Position numbers and translations under genes: made by a program
Source: Pseudofrankia sp. DC12
Lineage (GTDB): Bacteria; Actinomycetota; Actinomycetes; Frankiales; Frankiaceae
Assembly (NCBI RefSeq): GCF_000966285.1
Contig: NZ_KQ031391.1
Span: 1,446,378 to 1,510,377 of the forward strand
DNA length: 64,000 bases
Direction: 5' to 3'
The notes under the pieces: generated by a model
Seen by the model: the letters and a program-made list of their open reading frames with translations, nothing else
What the model was told of the DNA's origin: nothing
The model's database searches: none
Shown: one piece after another, positions 8,682-16,344 of the stretch
Layout of the letters: each line of letters starts with the position of its first letter
Numbering within the stretch: the stretch's first letter is position 1

Positions 8682-9611
8682 TCAGCCCTGAAGCAGGGAA
8701 TTCAGCGTTTGGATGCTGAACCGCAAGAGCGTGGTCTCGAACTGCGTCGGGTCGTCGTCGCCTGGATGGTAGGCAGCCATACGGTCGTGAACCTGTCCGA
8801 ACCAGCTATGCACTGAGTCTTCCTGCTCGGCGCGGAGGCGGCCCGTGCCCACGGCGTGGGTAAGCAGGAACTCCAGCTCAGCACCAAGCAGGTCGGGTTT
8901 TGGCCGCTGTGGGTTGGTCCAGTCGTCGGCGAGGACGGGGCGGACTCGGGCGGAGGCGTCGTTCCAGGCCAGGTTGATCACCGTCTCGACGGTGAAGTCG
9001 TCGGGCAGGTCGATCCGCCAGAGCTCGCTGCTCGCGGCTCGTTGACCAGACCAGGGGGTGGTTCCGACCTTGGCGAGCATCTCAGGGTAGAGCCGGCCTG
9101 CAAGCGGGGCGAAGAAGCCGTAGTAATTGAGCTGCGGGTAGAGGGGTCGCCAGTAGAGGTCGGCGATGGTGGCGTCGGCGGTGCCGGCGAGGATGGGTCG
9201 TAGCAGGGTGGCGGCGATGGGTTCGGGGCCGTGGTAGCGGAAGTCCCCGTCGACCATGGCGATGATGCCGTCCTTCGCCGCAGCCAGGCCGGCTTTGAGC
9301 GCGACGCCCTTCCCGATGCCGCACTCGACGACGCGCGCGCCGGCCTGACCGGCGAGGGCGGCGGTGTCGTCAGCGCAGGCGCTGGCCACGACGATGACCT
9401 CGCCCTCAGCGCTGAGCAGGTCGAGAGCGCGTCGGCTCTCGGTGACGACCTCGGTGATGGTCTCGGCTTCGTTATGTGCCGGGATGCAGATGGTGACGGG
9501 CTGGCGGCGTGCCTGTAGTTCGCGGGTGGGCACAAGATTGAGCCCCAAGGCCGGGTCGATCTTGGGTGTCGGCGCTTGGGTGGCGGTGTTGTCAGGGAGG
9601 GTGTCAGTCAA
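8682..9611 (-). CDS. Family 2 glycosyltransferase, 309 aa
   Basis: A cytosolic GT-A fold enzyme. The nucleotide-binding start is VTICIPAHNEAETI at about residue 39, the second strand holds VIVVASACADDT, a helix with GIGKGVALKAGL follows, and the metal-binding Asp motif is VDGDFRY near residue 118. A later block (TTPWSGQRA) sits where glucosyl-3-phosphoglycerate-synthase-like enzymes have 'P.SGq.a.r'. The acceptor is unknown. It has no membrane segment. It is the last gene of a three-gene operon. The apparent start is TTG at 9611, which overlaps the preceding stop by eight bases, so translation is probably coupled. The family call is firm and the substrate is open. Confidence 0.8.
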   Translation of the reverse strand: MTDTLPDNTATQAPTPKIDPALGLNLVPTRELQARRQPVTICIPAHNEAETITEVVTESRRALDLLSAEGEVIVVASACADDTAALAGQAGARVVECGIGKGVALKAGLAAAKDGIIAMVDGDFRYHGPEPIAATLLRPILAGTADATIADLYWRPLYPQLNYYGFFAPLAGRLYPEMLAKVGTTPWSGQRAASSELWRIDLPDDFTVETVINLAWNDASARVRPVLADDWTNPQRPKPDLLGAELEFLLTHAVGTGRLRAEQEDSVHSWFGQVHDRMAAYHPGDDDPTQFETTLLRFSIQTLNSLLQG

Positions 9612-10170
9612 GGAAGGCTCCCTGCCAGAGCGGGTTGCGGTCGCGGTGCGGGCCGATGATCTGGTCCTCGTGGGGGTCGAGCGGGATCAGCCCAGGTGTT
9701 GCCCAGGCCGCCGTGGCTGGGGCGGGGGCGTCGCCGAACCAGATGCCGTCGGGGATCGGTGGGGGTGGCGCGGCGCCGACGCGGTCGAGGATGAGCTGGC
9801 GGACCTCGTAGTCCTGGCCGGCGGGCATGGCCTTGCCGGCGCTCCCGGCCGCGCCGCAGGCCGCGAGCTGGCGGCGGACGCGACCAATCCACTCACCATG
9901 CTCGGCGGCAGCGTGCTGGTATCGGATGGCGTCGCCGCCGGTGTCGCTCGGCGGGTCATAGAGCATCATCCGGCGCAGGGCAAACGGGCCGGCGGCGCCG
10001 AGCGTGCGGCGGAACAGCAGCAGGTCGAGCCGGTCGCGCACGCCGGCCCAGGCTGGGTCGATGAACCAGACCGGGTCGACCTGGATGACAAGGACGTTCG
10101 GCGCGGAGGTCACGCGGGCCAGTGCCTCCTCCCAGCGCGCGAGGGTCATGGACCCCGGCGCGGTTGTCAC
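9604..10170 (-). CDS. Unknown protein, 188 aa, middle gene of GT operon
   Basis: I do not recognise this family. The protein is soluble. An N-terminal helix (MTLARWEEALARV) leads to a strand (NVLVIQVDPVWF), then a helical part with LRRMMLYDPPSD and a Pro-rich C-terminus with PDGIWFGDAP. The GTG start overlaps the stop of the upstream membrane gene as GTGA, and its own 3' end overlaps the glycosyltransferase gene by eight bases. It was probably translated in fixed ratio with both neighbours. A role as adaptor or regulator of the membrane protein and enzyme is inference from position alone. Confidence 0.6.
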   Translation of the reverse strand: MTTAPGSMTLARWEEALARVTSAPNVLVIQVDPVWFIDPAWAGVRDRLDLLLFRRTLGAAGPFALRRMMLYDPPSDTGGDAIRYQHAAAEHGEWIGRVRRQLAACGAAGSAGKAMPAGQDYEVRQLILDRVGAAPPPPIPDGIWFGDAPAPATAAWATPGLIPLDPHEDQIIGPHRDRNPLWQGAFLD

Positions 10171-12059
10171 TGCATCACCGCTTCCAGGATGCCCAGGAGT
10201 TCGCCGACCTGGGCCTCTCGCGAACCGAGCCGCGCGTGTCCAGCCTGCGACCAGGTCAGCATCACCGGTTCGGCGGCCGGCTCGCTCGTCAGGCTGAACC
10301 GGGCGAGTTGCAGAGCGCCGCTGAGCATCGGCAGCGGCAACAGGTCAGCGAGCCGGCGGGCCTCGGCCGGCCGGTGGGTGAGCAGCCGTACGAGCGCCGT
10401 CAGAACGGCCGCGGCCGGCCGATCGGCCGGGCTGTACATTTCGAGGCTCTCGGTCAGACCCCAGCGAGCAGAGTCCGCGTGCACCAGCCGCCACAGCGAC
10501 GGCTCGGAAGGCAGGTCGGACAGCGTGCGCGCGAGCCAGTCGAACGCGGCCTCGGCGTCGGGCAGGCAGTCGTGGGTGGAGAACATCGACAGCTGGGAGT
10601 TCAGGTAGCGGCGGTCGGTGGAGAACGCCGGGTCCTGTTCGTAGCCGGGCGGCGGGGTGAACCGCCAGTTCCGCAGCCCGGCGATCACCGTCGCCGCGAG
10701 TTCGAGCGACACCGCATTCAGCCCGCCGCAGGCCCGCAGCGTCTCCTCGGCCATCGGACCGGGGCGGCGGTGCGGGCGTTCGCCGAACTGGCCGATGCGC
10801 CGCTCGATCTCGCTCAGCACACAGTCACCGTGCCAGTAGTTGCCGTAGAACTTCTCCCCGGTCAGCACCTCGGCGAGGATGTACAGCCCACTGCCGACCC
10901 AGGAGCCGCCGAACTCGCACAGCGCCGACAGCCACACCAGCAACGCCCGGGGGTCGCTGAGCCCCGCCGGCCACGGATCGCCATGGTCCCGGAAGAACCC
11001 GGGCGGGTCCGGGTCGACGAACTGCACGATCCGCTTACGGCCGGACTGGACCGATGCGACGATCTGCCGAGCACCGACGTTGTGTGCATCCTGCTGGAGA
11101 AGCTCATGCGCTGCCTGCTGCAGCCAGCCGATCACCCGACACACCTGGCCAAGACTGACCGCGGCCTCCAACTCGGTGACCCGAACTTCAGGGTCGGCCG
11201 CAGCGGCCGGCAGGGTGAGCTCGGCGAGCCGGTAGCTCGACTGCAACGTCCCATCGATCAACTGCGGCAACGCGACCCGCGCCGCGTCGCCGGTCAGGTT
11301 GTCATACAGCACCGCCCGGCCGATCCGCTCGACCAGGTACGTCAGCAGCACCAGCCGCCAGCGCACCACCCGCGGGTCCTTGTCCGCACGGCAGTACATG
11401 CCGATCTCAGTAGCCCGCTGCGAAAGGCTCGCGACGTCACCCCGGTCGATCGCCGTCTCGACCCCGGACAGGAAATCCTGAATCAGGTGCCGGTTCTTCA
11501 GCCGGACCGGACTGCCACGCCGGGCCGCGCGCCGCAGGTCCCTGGTCGCCAACGTCGCGAGGAAACGCCGCCGCCCCTCACCGCCGAGCGCCTGTAACGA
11601 CTTGAGCAACGTGTAGATCCCGAGCACCGACTGGATCACGACCAGCGCCAGCCCAGCGTTGATGACCCCGGGATTCCCCCCGATGTCACCCGCCGAGGAA
11701 ACCAGGATCGACGCGAACCCGACGACCAGCCATTCCGGCAACGCGATCGCGACGACGACATCGAGGAACGACGGCCACACCGACTCCGCGTCGGCACTCA
11801 CCGCGAACACGATCGTGTGCGCCGTCAGCACCGTCGAGAAGATGCCGAAACCCAGCTGCCACAGGACGGCGGCCTTGTCCTTCGGAACGTCCGTCCCGCG
11901 CTCCGCGAGGATGATCGCGGTAGCGGTGAGAAGCGTGACCAGCGCGGCCTGCACAGCCACCCGACGTCCAGCGCGCAGCCCGCGCACGGGCCTCCCGGGT
12001 CCAGGGGACACGAGCAGCCATCTTGACACGCTCCGACACAGACCGCTCGCCGTTCGCAC
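10167..12059 (-). CDS. Membrane protein with large cytosolic domain, 630 aa
   Basis: The N-terminal 180 residues hold four predicted membrane helices: VALVTLLTATAIILA-like, FGIFSTVLTAHTIVFAV, WLVVGFASILVSSAG, and LALVVIQSVLGIYTLL. The remaining 450 residues are soluble, helical and rich in Leu/Ala repeats reminiscent of alpha-solenoids (LVWLSALCEFGGSW, LVHADSARWGLTESLEM). No catalytic motif is seen. It heads a three-gene operon with overlapping stops and starts. The GTG at 12059 is the furthest upstream start. An internal GTG ahead of RGLRAGRRV, closer to the first helix, is equally possible. Family unknown; a sensor or effector role in a defence-like operon is conjecture. Confidence 0.6.
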   Translation of the reverse strand: MRTASGLCRSVSRWLLVSPGPGRPVRGLRAGRRVAVQAALVTLLTATAIILAERGTDVPKDKAAVLWQLGFGIFSTVLTAHTIVFAVSADAESVWPSFLDVVVAIALPEWLVVGFASILVSSAGDIGGNPGVINAGLALVVIQSVLGIYTLLKSLQALGGEGRRRFLATLATRDLRRAARRGSPVRLKNRHLIQDFLSGVETAIDRGDVASLSQRATEIGMYCRADKDPRVVRWRLVLLTYLVERIGRAVLYDNLTGDAARVALPQLIDGTLQSSYRLAELTLPAAAADPEVRVTELEAAVSLGQVCRVIGWLQQAAHELLQQDAHNVGARQIVASVQSGRKRIVQFVDPDPPGFFRDHGDPWPAGLSDPRALLVWLSALCEFGGSWVGSGLYILAEVLTGEKFYGNYWHGDCVLSEIERRIGQFGERPHRRPGPMAEETLRACGGLNAVSLELAATVIAGLRNWRFTPPPGYEQDPAFSTDRRYLNSQLSMFSTHDCLPDAEAAFDWLARTLSDLPSEPSLWRLVHADSARWGLTESLEMYSPADRPAAAVLTALVRLLTHRPAEARRLADLLPLPMLSGALQLARFSLTSEPAAEPVMLTWSQAGHARLGSREAQVGELLGILEAVMQ

Positions 12060-12170
12060 CTATGCGACGGCAACAGCCGACCGAATCAACAACCCCGCGC
12101 CCGGGCATCGCCACTCCAGACTTGCTGCCGGGCTCAGGACCTTCAGACCGTCGCGGCTGCGGTCAGGAGG

Positions 12171-12233
12171 GGGCCTGACCGGCATCGCCGACGTCACCGC
12201 GAAGGTCACCGCCGAGGACATCGCCGCAGGTCG
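12171..12233. repeat. Isolated copy of the 2.2 kb repeat unit
   Basis: GACCGGCATCGCCGACGTCA followed by CCGCGAAGGTCACCGCC closely matches the repeat units at 2174-2487 (GGCATTGCCGACGTCACCGC at 2441). It lies upstream of the HTH/PIN operon, beyond the start of the divergent membrane-protein gene. Its role is unknown. Confidence 0.5.
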
Positions 12234-12313
12234 GTCCGAGCTTCCCCCGCACCCCTGCCAGCGCGGCGACGCCCACCCATGGGCACTGAGTCCACGAATC
12301 AGCGAGGTAGAAT

Positions 12314-12346
12314 CGATCGAAACGAGCATGTCGATCGCTTCGATCG
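12314..12346. promoter_or_regulatory. Inverted repeat upstream of HTH/PIN operon
   Basis: CGATCGAA at 12314-12321 and TTCGATCG at 12339-12346 form a perfect 8 bp inverted repeat. The 17-base spacer itself holds a further TCGATCG. The site ends just before the GGAGGT ribosome binding site at 12352 of the antitoxin gene. It is a good candidate operator for the HTH antitoxin. Confidence 0.6.
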
Positions 12347-12362
12347 TCTTTGGAGGTAGCTG

Positions 12363-12887
12363 ATGACCTCACCAGCCAGAAGCGAACCGCTCCATGACGA
12401 GACCTACCTGCCGGACGAGGACCCCGGCGAGATCATCGACTTTCTCGCCGCCCTGCGGGACCGCGGCCGGCAGTCAGCCGAGCCACGTCCCCGGCTGACC
12501 AGCCCAGATGGGCTCAGCGTCGAGCTTCCCGAGCCGATGTTCGACGTGCTCGTGCAGGTCGCCGCGGCGATGCAGGCCGGCCTCGCCGTCACGGTGGCGC
12601 CACACCATCTGCTGCTGTCCACCCAGGAAGCCGCCGACCTGCTGCGCATTTCGCGCACCACCCTGGTCCGGCTGCTGGAGAACGGTGTCATCCCGTTCGA
12701 GAAGCCCAGCCGCCACCGCAGGGTCCGCCTCGATGACCTCCTCGAGTACCGCCGCCGCCAACGCAACGCCGCGGAGCTCGCCTTCGCGGACCTGGTTACC
12801 GACACCGAACGTCTCGGCCTCTATGACGTCGACCCGGACGAGGCACGCACGGCTCTCAGGGCCGCCCGCAAGAAGACCGAAGGCTGA
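12363..12887 (+). CDS. HTH (excisionase-type) antitoxin, 174 aa
   Basis: The protein has an acidic N-terminus, then an excisionase/MerR-type winged helix at about residues 88-135: LSTQEAADLLRISRTTLVRL, followed by the wing segment ENGVIPFEKPSRHRRVRLDDLLEY. The C-terminal helix is charged. This two-part architecture (variable N-terminus, HTH, C-terminal helix) is common in actinobacterial antitoxins paired with a PIN toxin of the type found directly downstream. The ATG has a strong GGAGGT site nine bases upstream. It probably represses its own operon through the inverted repeat at 12314-12346. Confidence 0.8.
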   Translation: MTSPARSEPLHDETYLPDEDPGEIIDFLAALRDRGRQSAEPRPRLTSPDGLSVELPEPMFDVLVQVAAAMQAGLAVTVAPHHLLLSTQEAADLLRISRTTLVRLLENGVIPFEKPSRHRRVRLDDLLEYRRRQRNAAELAFADLVTDTERLGLYDVDPDEARTALRAARKKTEG

Positions 12888-12893
12888 CCTCAG

Positions 12894-13424
12894 GTGTTCA
12901 GCGCGCTACTCGACACCTGCGTCCTCGTGCCCAGCAGGACACGTGACGTACTGCTCGAGATCGCGAGCACCGGCGCCTACCGGCCGCTGTGGTCCACGGA
13001 GATCCTCACCGAACTCGATCGGACACTGCGCACACTGCTGGGCAAGCGTGGAACCTCGCCGGAAGAAATCGGCGCCTACCTCACCCGCCTCTTCCGGCAG
13101 ATGACGACCACCTTCCCGGACGCGCTTGTCACGGATTGGGAGCCGCTCGTACCCACCGTCGACCTGCCCGACCCCGACGACCGGCATGTGGTCGCCGCAG
13201 CCTGGGCAGGCCGCGCCGACGTGATCGTCACCAACAACCTCGCCGACTTCCCGGCCAGCGGGCTAGGACGTCGCCGACGTGACGGCCGTCCTGCGGCAGT
13301 TGCCGACCGCGACCCGGTTCCTGGAGTCATACGGGGACATGGACACCAAGCTGGCGTTCCGCCCCGCCCCGCCGACCGCTGGTTCCGGGCCCGTGGGCGA
13401 CCGGGTCAGGTCCCGCGCCGGTGA
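12894..13424 (+). CDS. PIN-domain toxin with altered C-terminus
   Basis: The first ~122 residues are a PIN domain: Asp7 in ALLDTCVLVPS, Glu40 in STEILTELDR, Asp95/Asp96 in LPDPDDRHVVAAAW, and Asn115/Asp118 in VTNNLADFP. From ASGLGRRRRD onward (about nt 13260) the protein becomes Arg/Pro-rich and no longer resembles the family, which normally continues with an alpha-helical C-terminus of about 60 residues. A frameshift or local deletion near 13260 is likely. The GTG start is seven bases after the antitoxin stop. All acidic residues are retained, but the fold may be incomplete, so toxicity is doubtful. Confidence 0.7.
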   Translation: MFSALLDTCVLVPSRTRDVLLEIASTGAYRPLWSTEILTELDRTLRTLLGKRGTSPEEIGAYLTRLFRQMTTTFPDALVTDWEPLVPTVDLPDPDDRHVVAAAWAGRADVIVTNNLADFPASGLGRRRRDGRPAAVADRDPVPGVIRGHGHQAGVPPRPADRWFRARGRPGQVPRR

Positions 13425-13731
13425 GCGCGCCGAATATGTCATCGCCTCCGGCCATGACACGCGATCTCGATCTTGAACAACGGCTGATTCTCGTAGGAAT
13501 GCGACCCTCGCTTGGCACAGCTCCAGGATCACCGTCGGCGCTGGTGAAGCCCGTCCCGCCATCCCGCCCTTGGTATCCCAGCGTGGGATGGGCCGTCGTC
13601 GGGCCGCTGACAGGACACAGACTGCCCTGGGCGTTGGTGGCCGCTGCGGCGAGAACCGCCCTGGCAGGCGCTCAGCGGTACCCGTACGACACGTCCGATG
13701 CTTCGCCCCTGGTGGCTATAGGCTTGTGACC
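13425..13731. other. Non-coding stretch between two TA loci
   Basis: This ~307-base gap has no gene I can support. A short plus-strand frame from 13279 (ending LAFRPAPPTAGS and beyond) overlaps the odd tail of the PIN gene and may be decayed coding DNA. Confidence 0.35.
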
Positions 13732-14079
13732 ATGGCTGACTCCGGTGACGTCTCGTCGCCCCGCTACCGGCGTCCCTACGCCGTCGCGGGCAGCCTCGAG
13801 TTGCTCCGTGGCCCGGTGTCCGGCGTTGTCCGGTTGCCCGCGCACCTGGACTGGTCAGGCCATGCGGAATACGACCTGGACGCACCCGGGCGGATTGTCG
13901 ATCTCTACCGCGCGGTGCTCGTCGAAGCAGCCAGCCCCCAGGACCTTTACGCCTTCCTGAACGCCGCTGTCCTGCGTCGCCTGTGGGCAGTCCTGTGGCT
14001 ACCGGCTCAGCTCCGCCGGGCCTGGGAGCTGAAGTTCCCCGTCCTCGCCGAGATCACCCGGATCACCGCGACCGCGTAG
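13732..14079 (+). CDS. Partner of nucleotidyltransferase toxin, 115 aa
   Basis: A small, mostly helical protein with the segment RRPYAVAGSLELLRGPVSGV followed by LPAHLDWSG and EYDLDAPGRIVDLYRAVL. It is the first gene of a pair with an AbiEii/MNT-like nucleotidyltransferase that begins four bases after its stop. It has no evident wHTH of the AbiEi type, so if it is the antitoxin it belongs to a different family. The ATG at 13732 is chosen because the upstream in-frame sequence has poor coding character. I cannot name the family. The antitoxin role is inferred from gene order. Confidence 0.6.
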   Translation: MADSGDVSSPRYRRPYAVAGSLELLRGPVSGVVRLPAHLDWSGHAEYDLDAPGRIVDLYRAVLVEAASPQDLYAFLNAAVLRRLWAVLWLPAQLRRAWELKFPVLAEITRITATA

Positions 14080-14083
14080 CCAC

Positions 14084-14737
14084 ATGGACGAAGGCCACGA
14101 GCGCATAACCCGGGTCGCCCTCGCCGCCGGCGGCCCGTTCGGGCTCGCTCTCGCGGGTGGCTATGCCGTCGCGGCACACGGCATCGGCAGCCGCCCGAGC
14201 GGTGACGTCGACCTGTTCACCAGCTGGCGGCAGCGTGACAGGTTCCCCGACCTGGTCACGGCCGTCATCACCGCGTTGGAAGAAGCCGGGTACGGGACGT
14301 CGGTTGCCATGCGTGGCGAGACATTCGTCCGTTTGATGGTGACCGACCCGGTCGACGACCGGGCGGAGAAGGTCGAGATCTCCGCGGACTGGCGCGCGCA
14401 CGACCCGATCCAGCTCGACATCGGCCCGGTTCTACACGCCGACGACGCCGTCGCGAACAAGATGTGCGCCCTGTTCGGCCGGGCAATGCCACGTGACTTC
14501 CTCGACGTCGACGCCGCGATCACGAGCGGCCGGTACACCCGCGAGCACCTGCTCCACCTCGCCGCGCAGACCGACCCAGGGTTCGACCGCCAGCTGTTCG
14601 CCGACGCGCTCGGCGCGCTCACACAGATCACCGACACCGCCTTCGCCGAGTACGACTTCAAGCCAGACGCCGTCGCCGAACTGCGCCGACGTTTCGCCGA
14701 ATGGCGCCAGCTTCTCCTGGCCGACCGGCCCCAGTGA
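14084..14737 (+). CDS. Nucleotidyltransferase toxin, AbiEii/MNT superfamily
   Basis: The nucleotidyltransferase signature is clear: LAGGYAVAAHG (Gly25-Gly26) followed by RPSGDVDLFTSW with Asp41 and Asp43 as metal ligands. DAVANKMCALFGRAMPRDFLDVDAAI is the typical block where such proteins carry 'K..AL..R...RD..D'. Members transfer nucleotides to tRNA or to proteins and act as toxins in type IV or type VII systems. Length (217 residues) and motifs are intact. With the 115-residue gene just upstream it forms a two-gene unit distinct from the AbiE pair at 16.3 kb. Confidence 0.8.
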   Translation: MDEGHERITRVALAAGGPFGLALAGGYAVAAHGIGSRPSGDVDLFTSWRQRDRFPDLVTAVITALEEAGYGTSVAMRGETFVRLMVTDPVDDRAEKVEISADWRAHDPIQLDIGPVLHADDAVANKMCALFGRAMPRDFLDVDAAITSGRYTREHLLHLAAQTDPGFDRQLFADALGALTQITDTAFAEYDFKPDAVAELRRRFAEWRQLLLADRPQ

Positions 14738-14906
14738 TAGCCGGGGGCACCGCAGGGCCTCGCGAAGATCGCACTGCGTGTTGATCGGCTACGCTAGGTA
14801 GCGAGGTACTGGACGGCTCTATTACGGTCGCGGCCAATCTGCCAGGCCCGAATTCCACGCGACCGCCGCGACGGTTCCGGGCGAGCAACGGGGGCGCCGA
14901 CGGCCA

Positions 14907-15065
14907 CGGCTGACCGATAGTTGGCGGTGGGGGGCATTCTCGGCTGCGCGCTCGCAGCTGACCGAGCTTGCTGTCGCCTATGACGACCTGGTCCTAGACG
15001 TCGCGACCGGCCGGCGCCGGCTACCGCGGTGGCGGTCGCTGAAGACCTACCGGAGTTCGCGGTGA
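14907..15065 (+). pseudogene. 3' fragment of an unknown gene
   Basis: An open frame without a good start reads RLTDSWRWGAFSAARSQLTE and ends LPRWRSLKTYRSSR with a TGA at 15063-15065. Codon use is good and it overlaps the start of the kinase relic. It looks like the C-terminal end of a gene that once preceded the kinase. I cannot name it. Confidence 0.3.
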
Positions 15066-15445
15066 CCGGGCCGGCCGGCGGAGAGCTGTCTGTCTCGCTC
15101 AATGGCGTCGACAACGTCGGGAAGACGACGCAGCTAGCTTGGCTGTCCCGCGCGATGCCAGGCGCCGCTCTGGTGGGCACGATTGACGCCTGGGATGTCC
15201 GGTGGCGGCAGCTGGCGGCAGGCGATTTTGCCCACTGGTGGTTTGTCGCCTCGAGTACGGCGGAGCATGTCGGGCTCCTGCTCGGCAGCCACGTGGCCCG
15301 CCGCGCCGCGAGCGGGCCGTTCGCGCTTGAGGACCGGGGCCTGCCGATGCTGCGCGCGACCTGCGCCGCCACCGCGGCGATCAAGGAGGGCCTGTCGGTC
15401 AACGCGGTCGGCTTCAGGTCAATCAGCGCCAACGCATCGCCGTGA
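15029..15445 (+). pseudogene. Thymidylate-kinase-like protein, truncated
   Basis: The P-loop is present (LNGVDNVGKTTQLAWL, Gly26 to Thr33) and the dTMP-kinase-like layout continues with VGTIDAWDVRWRQLA and LEDRGLPMLRATCAA. The protein breaks off after about 127 residues (AIKEGLSVNA). The last ten residues and the early stop replace the rest of the domain, which usually runs beyond 200 residues. It is therefore a decayed gene, lying among other fragments in a region poor in intact genes. Confidence 0.55.
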
Positions 15446-15772
15446 AGATCAATCCGGTCCAGCTCTTACCCACCCCGAGTGGGGTCGCTGAACTCCTCAC
15501 CGCAGCGGGCCGCCTCGTCGAGCCGTCTCGCGGCTGATCCCCGCACGCTGAGAGATCTCACGACGGGTAACCAGTGGGTCGGTGGCGGCGCTCCCCTCAC
15601 TCCCACGATCCGAGGGCGCTGTGCTGTCTGAACACATGTGTGCATCCGACCCTTCGCCGGCAGGGTGCGGCCCAGGAGGCATTCCGCAGCCGAGCGAGCG
15701 CGGGAACGCCGGACGGGATCCGTCACCATCAGGTGCCCGTCGCACGCACCGGACCGGCATCGCGGCCGGGCG
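15446..15772. other. Intergenic stretch with a possible HTH relic
   Basis: There is no intact gene. On the minus strand a short frame ending at 15497 reads DPLVTRREISQRAGISRETA, which resembles the recognition part of an HTH domain without the remainder of a protein. Nothing else stands out in this 327-base gap. Confidence 0.3.
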
Positions 15773-16192
15773 TCATGAGGTTCCTCGGATGCTCTGCAGG
15801 AACCTTCCTGACCCATCGTCGAGAACCCAAAATGACCAGCCGTTGCGGTGCGGGCTGACGCTCGGCTTGTAGTGGGCCACCACGGCACGAGCCGCGCCGG
15901 TAGGCGACTTGAAGCTCTGTCCCCTCATCGGCCCAGACGTGATGTCGATCCGAGAGGTCTTCAGATCGTACCTACCCTGGGTGCGGTGCCCCTCGTAGTC
16001 GGCGTAGACCGCCACCACGTCCGCCGTCTTTGAATGCTGCTTTCCCTCCGCTTCCGTCGACGCAGGCAAGGTCGGCATGCTCGTCTCAGCTACCAGGCGA
16101 GCCACCACCTCGCCTGTCGTACAGCCACCTATGCGCGCCGCCAGGGCAAGCGAGCGGTAGGTTTGATCATCCACCTCGACCGAATACGACAC
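15773..16192 (-). CDS. RHH plus RAMA/DUF4357-like domain protein
   Basis: A 139-residue protein with two parts. Residues 1-35 (VEVDDQTYRSLALAARIGGC, then TGEVVARLV) resemble a ribbon-helix-helix DNA-binding unit. Residues 55-138 contain GRYDLKTSRIDITSG and then FKSPTGAARAVVAHYKPS, with NGWSFWVLDDGSGRFLQSIR. That is the layout of RAMA or DUF4357-type domains ('F.SPS.AA.a......NGw.fW....G..L..lR'), which are linked to restriction and modified-DNA recognition. The start is GTG at 16192 behind a GGGAGG-like site. It has no partner nuclease or methylase here. A DNA-binding reader or regulator is the best guess. Confidence 0.6.
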   Translation of the reverse strand: MSYSVEVDDQTYRSLALAARIGGCTTGEVVARLVAETSMPTLPASTEAEGKQHSKTADVVAVYADYEGHRTQGRYDLKTSRIDITSGPMRGQSFKSPTGAARAVVAHYKPSVSPHRNGWSFWVLDDGSGRFLQSIRGTS

Positions 16193-16299
16193 GAAGACCT
16201 CCCTCCCTAGAGAGAGAGATTAGAGCAATCAGAGGAGTCTAAGCAAGATGCTTAAGGGACGCTCCAGGGTCAGCTCCGGCGGCGAGCCGATCGGGCACT

Positions 16300-16334
16300 A
16301 ACTGTTCATAGCTATGATGGTGCTGGCAACAGTT
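16300..16334 (+). promoter_or_regulatory. abiE promoter and operator
   Basis: AACTGTT at 16300-16306 and AACAGTT at 16328-16334 form a perfect 7 bp inverted repeat that encloses the palindrome CATAGCTATG (16307-16316) and a TATGAT -10 hexamer (16313-16318). AbiEi antitoxins are known to repress their own promoter by binding inverted repeats, so this is the likely operator. A decayed copy is at 5003-5045. Confidence 0.7.
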
Positions 16335-16344
16335 AGGAGCAGCG

